A DNA stretch of 64,000 nucleotides from NCBI GenBank assembly GCA_018266835.1, contig JAFDZP010000004.1, positions 62,001-126,000 on the forward strand. Reading direction: 5' to 3'. This document shows positions 1 through 8,262 of this stretch, piece after piece. Each line of letters starts with the position of its first letter. Positions within the stretch are counted from its first letter, which is position 1. Below the pieces are notes generated by a model that was not told the origin of the DNA, searched no databases, and saw only the letters and a list, made by a program, of their open reading frames with translations. A program made the position numbers and the translations under genes. The stretch comes from Bacteroidota bacterium. GTDB lineage: Bacteria; Bacteroidota; Ignavibacteria; Tepidaquicellales; Tepidaquicellaceae.

Positions 1-765
1 AACAATGCTAATGCAGTTCTTTTCAGATACAAACTGAAGAATAACAGCGGAGCTCCTATATCAAATTTATATTTCGGAATTTATTCATTCTTCTCTCCTG
101 ATAATCTTTTAGGCGGTAACACAACAGGACTTGAGCAGGATTTGAAATTAGCTTATACATTTAACAGTCCGTCATCACCTTATCTTGGAATTGCATTGTT
201 GACAGGTCAGACTTTAAGTTACAAACCGCTAAACGGAACAGATGTTATAAACGGATTTACAACTCAGGAGAAATGGGATGCTCTTTCAAACGGAATCAAC
301 ACAACAACTCTGGGACCGGGGAATGTATGTTTTGTAATTTCTGCCGGTGCGCTTACCCTTGCTGCAGGTGATACAACAACAATAGGATTTGCTTTGGTGA
401 AGGGCAGCAGTCTGGCTGATTTAAGGACAAACACTCAGAACGCGAAAGAAAAATTTTTTACATCTACAGATGTAAAAAATGTAAGCCAGATAATTCCATC
501 AAAGTATGAATTGCTTCAGAATTATCCGAATCCTTTTAACCCGACTACTAAGATTAGATTTAATCTTACAAAATCAGATTTCGTTTCTCTGAAAGTGTTT
601 GATATCACAGGAAAACAAGTTGCATCACTTGTAAACCAGATTTTACAGCCGGGAGAATTCGAGACTGAGTTTAACGGTGCGAACTTATCCAGCGGAGTAT
701 ATTATTACAGATTAGAGTCGGCCGCTTTGGGAATTCAGACCAGGACGATGATGCTTATAAAATAA
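1..765 (+). CDS. C-terminal part of a T9SS-secreted protein (5' truncated)
   Basis: The reading frame is open from the first base of the window, so this is the 3' end of a longer gene and not a gene starting at the internal TTG at 142. The visible 254 codons hold an uncharacterised beta-rich segment and then, in the last 80 or so residues, a T9SS type A sorting domain: NYPNPFNPTTKIRF, the VFDITGK turn, the SSGVYYYRL strand and a terminal MMLIK. Known for the family: this domain carries outer-membrane or extracellular cargo through T9SS and is usually cleaved. The catalytic or binding part lies outside the window, so the function cannot be named. A strong terminator follows. Confidence 0.85.
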   Translation, partial: NNANAVLFRYKLKNNSGAPISNLYFGIYSFFSPDNLLGGNTTGLEQDLKLAYTFNSPSSPYLGIALLTGQTLSYKPLNGTDVINGFTTQEKWDALSNGINTTTLGPGNVCFVISAGALTLAAGDTTTIGFALVKGSSLADLRTNTQNAKEKFFTSTDVKNVSQIIPSKYELLQNYPNPFNPTTKIRFNLTKSDFVSLKVFDITGKQVASLVNQILQPGEFETEFNGANLSSGVYYYRLESAALGIQTRTMMLIK

Positions 766-778
766 GATTAATAAATTT

Positions 779-818
779 TAGCTTACGGAATATACAATTG
801 TTCCGTAAGCTGATTTTT
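779..818 (+). terminator. Rho-independent terminator after the first T9SS cargo gene
   Basis: An 11-bp perfect stem, AGCTTACGGAA at 780-790 with TTCCGTAAGCT at 801-811, encloses a 10-nt loop and is followed by GATTTTTT. It sits 14 bases after the stop codon at 765. Confidence 0.9.
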
Positions 819-882
819 TCAAATAAAATTTTATACTTTAATTTAATAATACCACTTATTAGTTTAGGATTGATAATACTAA

Positions 883-1227
883 GTGAAAAAAATTACCCCA
901 ATCATATTATTAACCGCTCTGCTCTTTAATGTATCAGGATTCTTAATTGCATGTCATTATTTTCCTGTAGATGAAACCTCAGAGTTTACAAAAATATTTA
1001 AAACTGAAAACAGTTTAGAAAATATTATCATTGAAATAAACGAATCCGAAGACAATTCAAATAATGATTATTCTGATGTTCAGTTTCAGAATTTTTTATT
1101 CCATTCTAATAAACGGCAAAATTTAATTAAGCAGACAATTTGTCTGGCTTCAATAATAGATATTCCCCCTGTTTTACAATCTCAATGTATTTCACCTGAC
1201 GGAGTTCCTCCAAAGAGCATAATCTAA
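883..1227 (+). CDS. Small membrane-anchored hypothetical protein, possible receptor-associated leader protein
   Basis: 114 aa from a GTG start. Residues 3-23 form a hydrophobic signal peptide or membrane anchor (ITPIILLTALLFNVSGFLIA) followed by Cys-His. The rest is acidic and Asn/Ser-rich, and the C-terminus reads SPDGVPPKSII. No recognised domain. The layout (MKK start, one hydrophobic helix, charged middle, Pro-Asp-x-x-Pro-Pro plus a basic residue at the end) matches the 169-aa protein at 2526, which directly precedes a TonB-dependent receptor. Bacteroidota often carry such short exported proteins next to outer-membrane receptors; here no intact receptor follows. Coding is likely from the composition and signal peptide; function unknown. 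Confidence 0.6.
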   Translation: MKKITPIILLTALLFNVSGFLIACHYFPVDETSEFTKIFKTENSLENIIIEINESEDNSNNDYSDVQFQNFLFHSNKRQNLIKQTICLASIIDIPPVLQSQCISPDGVPPKSII

Positions 1228-1336
1228 GCTTAAAATTCCAAATTAAATTTTTTTTAAAAAAATCGAAAGGGATATTTTCTTTCGGTGACCAAATAGCATT
1301 TGACGGCTTAAAATTCCTCCAAATCAAATTAAAAAA

Positions 1337-1525
1337 ATGATTTCATTATTTAATGTAAAACCATTGTTAACAGTTTTTGTTTCAGAACAGTCCGTTCGTT
1401 CTTATTCGGAAGATAAGGGGAGTACTGAAGCAGGAGAAAGTTCAGAAGAGCAGTATATAGTATCTGCTGAAGATACAGAGAACTACGGAAAGATTTACAA
1501 AAATATCAACAGGTCAACTAAGTAA
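1337..1525 (+). CDS. Short hypothetical ORF, possibly a gene remnant
   Basis: 62 codons from ATG. The product begins with a weakly hydrophobic stretch (ISLFNVKPLLTVFV) and continues as a Ser/Glu-rich polar segment ending NRSTK. I recognise no family. It sits where a TonB-dependent receptor would be expected if the 883 gene were organised like the 2526/3249 pair, and VSAEDTE loosely recalls the VSAEKTE-type start of receptor plug domains, so a decayed receptor 5' end is possible. That is inference only. A hairpin, CGAAAG/CTTTCG at 1264-1284, lies between it and the 883 gene. Confidence 0.3.
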   Translation: MISLFNVKPLLTVFVSEQSVRSYSEDKGSTEAGESSEEQYIVSAEDTENYGKIYKNINRSTK

Positions 1526-1534
1526 AAAGATTTT

Positions 1535-1615
1535 TGTGAGCACGGGAAGGATTGCCGGATTTAGCCGGTTTTAAAACGGGAGTAGGGTACTGTCTCAATC
1601 AATACTGTGCTCACA
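1535..1615. repeat. Long-range inverted repeat enclosing a structured 63-nt segment
   Basis: TGTGAGCAC (1535-1543) and GTGCTCACA (1607-1615) form a perfect 9-bp stem. One G-U pair (1544/1606) and one G-C pair (1545/1605) extend it if read as + strand RNA. The interior contains GCCGGATTTAGCCGG. It begins 9 bases after the stop of the 1337 ORF and ends 16 bases before the stop of the convergent peroxiredoxin gene, so it could be a shared 3' structure or a small RNA. No proper U-tract follows on the + strand. Confidence 0.4.
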
Positions 1616-1631
1616 TATTTATTTACAGAAA

Positions 1632-2279
1632 TTATTTTTTATCGAGGTTCGGCTGTTTAGTCATTCTCAGATAGGGTTTAATCACATCGAATCCGCCCGG
1701 GAATTTTGCGGCAAGCTCGGCAGGATCCTGAATAGCAGGAGCTATTACAACATCATCTCCGTGTTTCCAGTCAGCCGGCGTTGCAACACTGTGATATGCA
1801 GTAAGCTGAAGCGAATCAATAACTCTTAACAACTCAAGGAAATTTCTTCCTGTTGAGGCAGGATATGTAAAGATTAATTTTATTTTTTTATCCGGTCCGA
1901 TAATAAAGACTGAACGCACAGTTGTTTTCTCGTTTGCTTCAGGGTGAATCATATCATAAAGAACAGCAACTTTTCTATCGGCATCTGCAAGGATAGGGAA
2001 GTTAACAGTCGTGTGTTGTGTTTCGTTTATATCGCTGACCCATTTTTTATGTGAATCAATATCATCTACACTGATTGCAATTACTTTAACATTCCGTTTA
2101 TCAAATTCGGCTTTCATCTTTGCAAGAGTTCCTAGTTCAGTAGTGCATACGGGAGTGAAGTCTGCCGGGTGGGAGAATAAAACTCCCCAGCTGTCTCCTA
2201 AATATTTATGAAAGTGAATTTCACCTTCCGTACTGTTTTGGGTAAAATCGGGAGCTAAGTCCCCAAGCCTAAGTGACAT
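1632..2279 (-). CDS. 1-Cys peroxiredoxin (Prx6-type AhpC/TSA family)
   Basis: Reduces hydrogen peroxide and organic hydroperoxides in the cytoplasm. I chose the ATG at 2279 (215 aa, start MSLRLGDLAPDF) because it fits the family length of about 210-220 aa. The frame is open 35 codons further upstream, but that stretch has no conserved features. The peroxidatic cysteine is in HPADFTPVCTTELG, with the family Pro-Thr/Val-Cys-Thr-Thr-Glu motif. The long C-terminal arm with PADWKHGDDVVI and the AKFPGGF segment is typical of the Prx6/1-Cys group, and I see no resolving cysteine. Transcribed alone and convergent with the small ORFs to its left. Confidence 0.92.
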   Translation of the reverse strand: MSLRLGDLAPDFTQNSTEGEIHFHKYLGDSWGVLFSHPADFTPVCTTELGTLAKMKAEFDKRNVKVIAISVDDIDSHKKWVSDINETQHTTVNFPILADADRKVAVLYDMIHPEANEKTTVRSVFIIGPDKKIKLIFTYPASTGRNFLELLRVIDSLQLTAYHSVATPADWKHGDDVVIAPAIQDPAELAAKFPGGFDVIKPYLRMTKQPNLDKK

Positions 2280-2525
2280 TTGTTTTGATGTTAAATTTGA
2301 GAAATAGGTTTGAGACAAAATAACGGAAGTGAAATTAAATTGAAATGAGAGAGAAGTTGATATTCGAAAATACTTTAAAAACAAACAAATATTGAAAAGT
2401 TTTAAGGTATTTGAAAATAATAGTTTTACGAAATCTATTTTACAGAAAAATACTTACAATTTCTTTTTTATTACTTTTTTTTTAATTTATACTTTGTTAG
2501 ATTTACCGCATACCTAATCAAGCAG

Positions 2526-3035
2526 TTGAAAAAGTTAATCGTTTTCATATTACTTTCCATTTTCTCATTCAATTTTGCAGGCTTTGCAGTCATGTTTTTT
2601 GTAGAGCAGCGCGTTATATATTTTGAGATGAATGAAAAGATTAAGGAAGAGCAAAACCTTGAAACGATTTCTTTAACTAAAGAAGAAGCTAAGCTCTATC
2701 TTATTGAAGACGAAGAAGAACTGAACATAAACGGAAAGATGTATGATATTGCGCGTCACGAAGATCACGGCGACAAGATTATTTTTTATTGTATTAACGA
2801 TGAAAAAGAAGAACACCTTTTTGCAAAACTGGAATCATTCTTTGATTACAAAGCAAAGAATACAGACGGCAAAATGGAGCTTCAGCTTGTAAAATTTTTA
2901 TCACTTGTAACACTTATTCCTGCAGCACAGCAGCACACCAAAACAGAAATATTACTTACTTCTATAAAAGATATCTCACAGAAATTCGCTTCAATAAAAT
3001 TAACACCCGATACACTTCCTCCGCGGCAAGCCTAA
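2526..3035 (+). CDS. Small membrane-anchored protein at the head of the haem/iron uptake locus
   Basis: 169 aa from a TTG start. A hydrophobic helix at residues 3-28 (LIVFILLSIFSFNFAGFAVMFF) is followed by a Glu/Lys-rich, probably helical, periplasmic region and a second moderately hydrophobic stretch near residue 120 (KFLSLVTLIPAA). The C-terminus ends TPDTLPPRQA. No catalytic motif is visible. It lies 213 bp upstream of the first TonB-dependent receptor in the same orientation. The end motif and overall plan match the 114-aa protein at 883. Bacteroidota receptors are often preceded by short exported proteins of unknown role, so a link to receptor or TonB function is plausible but inferred. 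Confidence 0.65.
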   Translation: MKKLIVFILLSIFSFNFAGFAVMFFVEQRVIYFEMNEKIKEEQNLETISLTKEEAKLYLIEDEEELNINGKMYDIARHEDHGDKIIFYCINDEKEEHLFAKLESFFDYKAKNTDGKMELQLVKFLSLVTLIPAAQQHTKTEILLTSIKDISQKFASIKLTPDTLPPRQA

Positions 3036-3248
3036 ACTTGTCTCACTTTCATTTTTAAAAAATTCGTTTTTGTAAAGTTTTAATTCTGCCAATGGCGGAG
3101 TACGCTTTTTATTGGTTCATTATGTCCTTGAAGAGTTTACATCTTATTTTCCCTGGCTTGGGCAAAAGTAAGGTTTTAATTCTTGAATGAGAAATTCATT
3201 GTGAATTTTTTTAAAGCACTAAACTAAACCAAAAACAAAAATCAAAAA

Positions 3249-5363
3249 ATGAAAAGACAAACCCTACTTCTTTTTATTCTTATGGTATTTTCTGTATCTA
3301 TTGTGAGAGCACAGGATTCAGATACTGCCAGATATCAAACCAATGAAATTGATGTCATTGGATTGATTAACGGTCTTAAGCCGATTGAAATTCCGCAATC
3401 AGTCGGAGTTTTAACAGGCAGAGACCTCAACAGATCTAACGGTATTCACTTAATGAACACAATTAATCTTATTCCCGGCGTAAGAATGGAAATGAGAACA
3501 ACAACAGCAGGAACAAGAATTGTTATCCGCGGCTATGGTAACCAAACCAACTTCAATGGTATCGGATACAAGGCTTACTATAATGATATTCCTCTTACAG
3601 ATGCTGACGGTTCAACAATTATGGATGACATCGACTTCACAACACTAGGAAGAATCGAAGTATTCAAAGGACCTTCATCAAGCGTTTACGGAACAGGTAT
3701 CGGCGGCGTTGTAAAACTTACAACTGAAAAAGCCCCTTACGGAACTTCTGTAAAACAAATGGTTGAAGCAGGCAGATACGGTTTATTCAGAACCAATACT
3801 TCTGTAAGCATGGGCGGCGCTCATTCAAACTTATGGCTTAACTACGGCCATCAGCAGGAAGACGGTTTCAGAATTCACGGTAACTCAAACAAGAACTTTG
3901 TTACATTGAACGGAACATTGTATTCTGATAACAAACAAACAGTTTCTATTTTCGGTAACTATACATACTCATTTGATTATTTATCAGGTCAGGTAGATAG
4001 CAACGGTTTCTATGCTTACCCTGATACAGCTGAAGTACCATACTTAAGAAATGATGCTCACATTAATATTGAGAGCAGCATGTTAGGTCTTTCGCACGAC
4101 TATAAATTCTCAAGTATTTTCTCAAACATGACAAGCATGTTTGCAGAAGGCTTTACATTAGATCAGCCTTTTGCAGCAGGTCTTAACAGAACCAGCAAAC
4201 AAAAATTCGGCGGAAGAACAACATTCACACTTTCTCCGATGATGGGCGATGTTAAAACACGCTTTATGTTCGGTGGTGAGTACTTAAAGAATATCAGCTT
4301 TAATAAAGGTTATGCTCTTTCAAACAGTGTGCTTGGAGCAATGACTTCGGATGTAGAAGTAAGACCTGAGCAGTCAAATGTATTCTTACAGGCTGAGTTA
4401 GGTTTCTTATCAAACACATCGCTTACTTTAGGCGGCAGCTACAACATGATCAGATATGATATCGCTGACATGAGAGTTGCAACAGGATACATCAACAAAA
4501 GCGGAAGCAAAAAATTTGACGGAGTATTCACACCAAGAGTTGCTCTTAACCAGATTATTGCAAAGAACTACTCAGTATATGCAAGCTTCTCACAAGGATA
4601 TTCAGCACCGGGAACAGGCGCAGTTGTAAATGCAATCGGTCAGGTAAATACAGCTCTTAATCCTGAAAAAGCAAACAGCTATGAAGTAGGTACAAAAGGA
4701 ACAATGGCAAACGGAAGATTCTCTTACGAACTTGCAGGTTACATGATGGATGTTACAGATAAACTTGTAAGCCAGAACGTAGCAGCAACACAAACAACAC
4801 CTGCTTACACAATTACAGTTAACGCAGGTAAAGTAAGATATCAGGGAATTGAATTAGGCCTTAATGCAGATATTACTCCTTCTAAGAGTTCATTATTCAG
4901 CTTAATCAGACCGTTCTTATCTTACACCTATACAAATGCATACAATGTTGATTTCAAATTAAATACTTCTGATACATCAGCAGCAGGTAATTTAAATGAC
5001 AAAAAAGTATCAGGCATTGCACCTCATTTATTAAATGTAGGCCTTGATGTTGAAACTAAACCCGGAATTTACCTTAATGGTACATTTATGTTTGTTGATA
5101 AAATGCCTATCTCTTTTGATAATTTCAGAAATGCAGATTCATACAGCACTATTAATGCAAAATTAGGATTCAAGAAAAATTTAGGAAAGAACTACGTTCT
5201 TGACATTTTCGGTGGAGCAGATAATCTCACAAGCGCTAAATACAGCCAGATGATATTTATCAACTTAACACCGCAGAATGCATCAACAAAATATTTTAAT
5301 CCTGCACCGCAAACACCAACATGGTACGGCGGAGCTTCTTTAAGATATATTTTTGGAAATTAA
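3249..5363 (+). CDS. TonB-dependent outer-membrane receptor (iron/haem uptake locus, receptor 1)
   Basis: 704 aa with a signal peptide ending VRAQ at about residue 21. The plug domain follows (IPQSVGVLTGRDLNRSNG, then RIVIRGYGNQTNFNGIG and RIEVFKGPSSSVYGTGIGG), and then a beta-barrel ending in the aromatic C-terminal strand LRYIFGN. Known role: energised import of a chelated metal or cofactor across the outer membrane. There is no N-terminal carboxypeptidase-like domain, unlike receptor 3. It is 50 bp upstream of hmuT and probably co-transcribed with it, so haem or an iron chelate is the likely ligand. The 213-bp leader contains an imperfect palindrome, AATGAGAAATTCATT at 3186-3200, that could be a Fur-like site; this is weak. 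Confidence 0.88.
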   Translation: MKRQTLLLFILMVFSVSIVRAQDSDTARYQTNEIDVIGLINGLKPIEIPQSVGVLTGRDLNRSNGIHLMNTINLIPGVRMEMRTTTAGTRIVIRGYGNQTNFNGIGYKAYYNDIPLTDADGSTIMDDIDFTTLGRIEVFKGPSSSVYGTGIGGVVKLTTEKAPYGTSVKQMVEAGRYGLFRTNTSVSMGGAHSNLWLNYGHQQEDGFRIHGNSNKNFVTLNGTLYSDNKQTVSIFGNYTYSFDYLSGQVDSNGFYAYPDTAEVPYLRNDAHINIESSMLGLSHDYKFSSIFSNMTSMFAEGFTLDQPFAAGLNRTSKQKFGGRTTFTLSPMMGDVKTRFMFGGEYLKNISFNKGYALSNSVLGAMTSDVEVRPEQSNVFLQAELGFLSNTSLTLGGSYNMIRYDIADMRVATGYINKSGSKKFDGVFTPRVALNQIIAKNYSVYASFSQGYSAPGTGAVVNAIGQVNTALNPEKANSYEVGTKGTMANGRFSYELAGYMMDVTDKLVSQNVAATQTTPAYTITVNAGKVRYQGIELGLNADITPSKSSLFSLIRPFLSYTYTNAYNVDFKLNTSDTSAAGNLNDKKVSGIAPHLLNVGLDVETKPGIYLNGTFMFVDKMPISFDNFRNADSYSTINAKLGFKKNLGKNYVLDIFGGADNLTSAKYSQMIFINLTPQNASTKYFNPAPQTPTWYGGASLRYIFGN

Positions 5364-5413
5364 TTTATAAACTATCAGGGCAGTTTTTATAAGCTGTCCT
5401 GAATTTAAAAAAT

Positions 5414-6289
5414 ATGAAAAAAACTCTTGGCATTTGTTTAATACTCTTAGTTACAGCTCTGATTACTTCTTGCGGCAGGTTCGCGAATAAAGAAAGCGCA
5501 ACCACCAAAAACGGAAAAGAAAGAATAGTCTGCGTATCAAAACAGCTTACTGAATTTATGTTTGCAGTCGGCGCAGGTGATAAATTAGTCGGTGTGGATT
5601 TATCAAGCACGTATCCGCCCGAAGCGCAAAAATTAGTTACAGTCGGTTATCACAGAATGCTCAGTGCTGAAGGCATTATCTCGCTCAATCCTACCTTAGT
5701 AATTCATAACGGTGGTATTGCTCCGGAAAGTGTTATAACTCAGCTTGAGAAAGTTGGTATTCCGATGAAAGTTTATATGGGTACACCTAATATAGACAGC
5801 TGTAAAGTTTTAATGATGCAGATTGCAAGAGAATATAATAACGAAGCAAAAGGAATTGAGATGTGCAACAAGCTTGATGCCGATATGAAAACAGCGGCGG
5901 AAAATTTAAAAAAATATACGGATAGACCAAAGGTTTTAATTATACATTACGGAAGACAGATGAACAATTATTTTGTAATGGGTAACAGAGGAACTGCAAA
6001 CGATATGCTAACATGGGCAGGCGGAGTGAATGCAGCTGATACATCCGGCTTCAGAAATTTAAGCGCGGAAGTAATTGTTAGAAGCCAGCCGGATGTAATA
6101 CTTGCTACTGATTTCGGTTTCGACAGAACAGGCGGTGAGGAACATTTTGTTGAGCTTCCCGGAATAAATTTAACTCCGGCAGCGAAGAATCATAGAATTT
6201 ACAGAATAGAAGAGCATGATTTAGTATATCTCGGACCAAGAACAGGTGAGAATGTTATAAAATATCAGGAACTGATTCACAAGAAATAA
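5414..6289 (+). CDS. hmuT: HmuT-like haem-binding lipoprotein of an ABC importer
   Basis: 291 aa. The N-terminus is a lipoprotein signal with lipobox LITSC, making Cys20 the lipidated residue. The rest is a class III (BtuF/FepB-like) substrate-binding fold. The block RIVCVSKQLTEFMFAVGAG, then LVGVDLSSTYPPEA and VGYHRMLSAEGIISLNPTLVI, is characteristic of HmuT/ShuT. The Tyr in VGYHR (Tyr79) corresponds to the conserved haem-ligand tyrosine of that family. It delivers ligand to the permease encoded next. Gap of 81 bp to hmuU. I prefer haem over cobalamin or a siderophore because of the GYxRxLSAEG motif and the HmuV-like ATPase; the exact ligand is still inferred. Confidence 0.85.
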   Translation: MKKTLGICLILLVTALITSCGRFANKESATTKNGKERIVCVSKQLTEFMFAVGAGDKLVGVDLSSTYPPEAQKLVTVGYHRMLSAEGIISLNPTLVIHNGGIAPESVITQLEKVGIPMKVYMGTPNIDSCKVLMMQIAREYNNEAKGIEMCNKLDADMKTAAENLKKYTDRPKVLIIHYGRQMNNYFVMGNRGTANDMLTWAGGVNAADTSGFRNLSAEVIVRSQPDVILATDFGFDRTGGEEHFVELPGINLTPAAKNHRIYRIEEHDLVYLGPRTGENVIKYQELIHKK

Positions 6290-6370
6290 GATACGTATGA
6301 TTTCAAAATATGTATTTGTAATAAGATGTAAGAAACACAAGAAAAGACTAAGAAGGAGAAAAGTCGCAAA

Positions 6371-7441
6371 TTGATTTTCAAAAAAACAAGCTACGGCACA
6401 ATTTATACTGTGCTTTCAATTATACTAGTTCTTTTAATAATAGTGTCTGCCAGAACAGGCGCCGTGAACATTCCATACGATCAGATATACGATTTCCTGT
6501 ATGAAAAGATTTTCGGCGTTGAAATCCCCGGAGTCAATAAAATTACCGAAGGATTATTCTTTTACATCAGGCTGCCAAGAACTTTTATGTGCATCATTGT
6601 CGGTGCGGGGCTATCAGTCTCTGGTTCTTTAATGCAGTCGTTGTTCAGAAATCCTATCGTAGAACCCGGAATAATCGGAACATCAGCCGGCGCGGCATTC
6701 GGCGCTGCTTTTGTTTTTGTGTTCGGCAAAATGGATTTTTTAGGAAGAATGGCTTTCTTCGGAGATTTCTTTTTGCCTCTAGCGGCTTTCGCAGGAGCCT
6801 TCCTCGCAACAATGGTTGTGTACAGATTTTCCTCTTCATTTGGAAAAGTCAACATCACAACTATGATACTTGCAGGGATGGCAGTGAATGCAATGGCTGC
6901 AGGCGGAACAGGTTTTCTTGCTTACATTGCAAGGGACCCGCAGGCGCGTTCTATCACATTCTGGAATCTCGGAACATTTTCCGGAGCTGACTGGAAGTCT
7001 GTAACAATAGTTTTTGTTGTAACTTTGTTCAGTATTCTTTTTATCAGAAGATATGCAAAGCAGTTAAATGCAATGCAGCTTGGTGAAACTGAAGCAGGTT
7101 ACCTGGGAGTAAATACAGAGAGAACAAAAATTATTCTTATTCTTGTGAATACCCTGATGGTTGCAATAGCAACTTCATTTGTAGGAGTAATTAGTTTTGT
7201 GGGATTAGTTGTTCCGCATTTACTCAGATTAATGAAGGGTTCTGATAACAGGTATTTGTTAACAGGCTCGGCATTGCTTGGAGGCATCTTAGTTGCACTG
7301 GCCGATATGCTGTGCAGAGTCATCATTGCTCCTGCGGAAATGCCGATTGGAATAATCACTGCATTCGTGGGAGCACCGTTTTTCTTGTGGCTGCTGAACA
7401 GAAACTTAAGGTCACCTAATAAAGGAGGTTTCTTTGCTTAA
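6371..7441 (+). CDS. hmuU: FecCD-family permease of the haem ABC importer
   Basis: 356 aa from a TTG start preceded by AAGGAG. About ten hydrophobic segments. The family block RLPRTFMCIIVGAGLSVSGS with MQSLFRNPIVEPGIIGTSAGA is the classic FecCD/BtuC signature, and GLVVPHLLR near the C-terminus is the segment that contacts the ATPase. Inner-membrane channel for haem (or an iron chelate) handed over by HmuT. Its last 8 bases overlap the start of hmuV, so translation of the two is probably coupled. Confidence 0.9.
   Translation: MIFKKTSYGTIYTVLSIILVLLIIVSARTGAVNIPYDQIYDFLYEKIFGVEIPGVNKITEGLFFYIRLPRTFMCIIVGAGLSVSGSLMQSLFRNPIVEPGIIGTSAGAAFGAAFVFVFGKMDFLGRMAFFGDFFLPLAAFAGAFLATMVVYRFSSSFGKVNITTMILAGMAVNAMAAGGTGFLAYIARDPQARSITFWNLGTFSGADWKSVTIVFVVTLFSILFIRRYAKQLNAMQLGETEAGYLGVNTERTKIILILVNTLMVAIATSFVGVISFVGLVVPHLLRLMKGSDNRYLLTGSALLGGILVALADMLCRVIIAPAEMPIGIITAFVGAPFFLWLLNRNLRSPNKGGFFA
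7421..7428 (+). promoter_or_regulatory. Strong Shine-Dalgarno sequence fixing the TTG start of hmuV
   Basis: AAAGGAGG lies inside the 3' end of hmuU, five bases before the TTG at 7434. It decides the hmuV start and shows that this organism does use Shine-Dalgarno pairing, at least at some genes. Confidence 0.75.
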
Positions 7442-8213
7442 AGCTTCTGATGTTTCCTTTAATATAAAGGAAAAATATTTGGTGAATGATATAAATGTGA
7501 ATTTCGGCGAAGGCCAGTTCACAGTTATCATGGGTCAGAACGGTGCAGGTAAATCGACACTGTTAAAAATTCTTGCAAACAGTCTGAAAAGCTCAACAGG
7601 TGATGTTGAATGGGATAATAAAAATATAAAAAGTTTTCATGCTTTAGAGCTTGCAAAGTTAAGAGCAGTTCTTTCGCAGCATTACGATATAACATTTCCG
7701 ATTACTGTCGATGACATAGTTATCATGGGAAGATATCCTCATTTTAAAAATGTGCCGACACATGAAGATATAAAGATCTGCGACAGCGTAATGGAAATGC
7801 TGAACATAGAAAATTTAAAAGGGAGAGAATACGATACACTTTCGGGCGGTGAAGCGCAGAAAGTCCAGATGGCAAGAGTGCTTGCACAAATTTGGGAGAA
7901 AGAAACCAGCAAGATTTTATTTTTAGATGAGCCGGTTTCAAATCTTGATATGAAATTTCAACACTCTATACTGGGGATGGCAAAAAAAATATCAAGAGAA
8001 AATTGTATTGTAATTGCAGTGCTGCACGATATAAATCTTTCGATTAATTATGCCGACAGAATAATCTTTATGAAGGACGGTTTGATAAAATATATCTTAA
8101 ATGATTTGAAAGATTTAACAGAAGAAATAATCTTTGATATTTTTAATGTTAAAGCTAAAATAATAAACAATCCGTTCACTGATAAACCATTAGTTATCTA
8201 TGAAAACGATTGA
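7434..8213 (+). CDS. hmuV: HmuV-like ABC ATPase of the haem importer
   Basis: 259 aa from a TTG start with a near-perfect ribosome binding site. Walker A is GQNGAGKST (residues about 34-42), the signature is LSGGE followed by AQKVQMARVLAQIW, Walker B is ILFLDEP, and the switch histidine is in AVLHDINL. The segments LRAVLSQH...FPITVDDIVIMGRYPH and ARVLAQIW are shared with HmuV haem-import ATPases. It powers transport through HmuU. Gap of 49 bp to the second receptor gene. Confidence 0.9.
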   Translation: MLKASDVSFNIKEKYLVNDINVNFGEGQFTVIMGQNGAGKSTLLKILANSLKSSTGDVEWDNKNIKSFHALELAKLRAVLSQHYDITFPITVDDIVIMGRYPHFKNVPTHEDIKICDSVMEMLNIENLKGREYDTLSGGEAQKVQMARVLAQIWEKETSKILFLDEPVSNLDMKFQHSILGMAKKISRENCIVIAVLHDINLSINYADRIIFMKDGLIKYILNDLKDLTEEIIFDIFNVKAKIINNPFTDKPLVIYEND

Positions 8214-8262
8214 AATTGAAAATACTAATTAATGATTTTAACTTGAGGAAACCTTAAATCAG

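Noticed and set aside
1127-1327. 66-aa ORF on the - strand
   Set aside because: Overlaps the better-supported 883 gene on the opposite strand and shows no recognisable features.
2280-2384. 35-residue upstream extension of the peroxiredoxin
   Set aside because: Not conserved in character, and the internal ATG gives the normal family length.
3186-3200. Fur box upstream of the first receptor
   Set aside because: The AATGAGAAATTCATT palindrome is imperfect and such AT-rich palindromes are common here; mentioned only as a possibility.
5414-8213. Cobalamin (BtuFCD) transporter
   Set aside because: The fold is the same, but the VGYHRMLSAEG motif, the HmuV-like ATPase and the FRAP-type receptor favour haem; no cobalamin riboswitch was recognisable upstream of the receptors.
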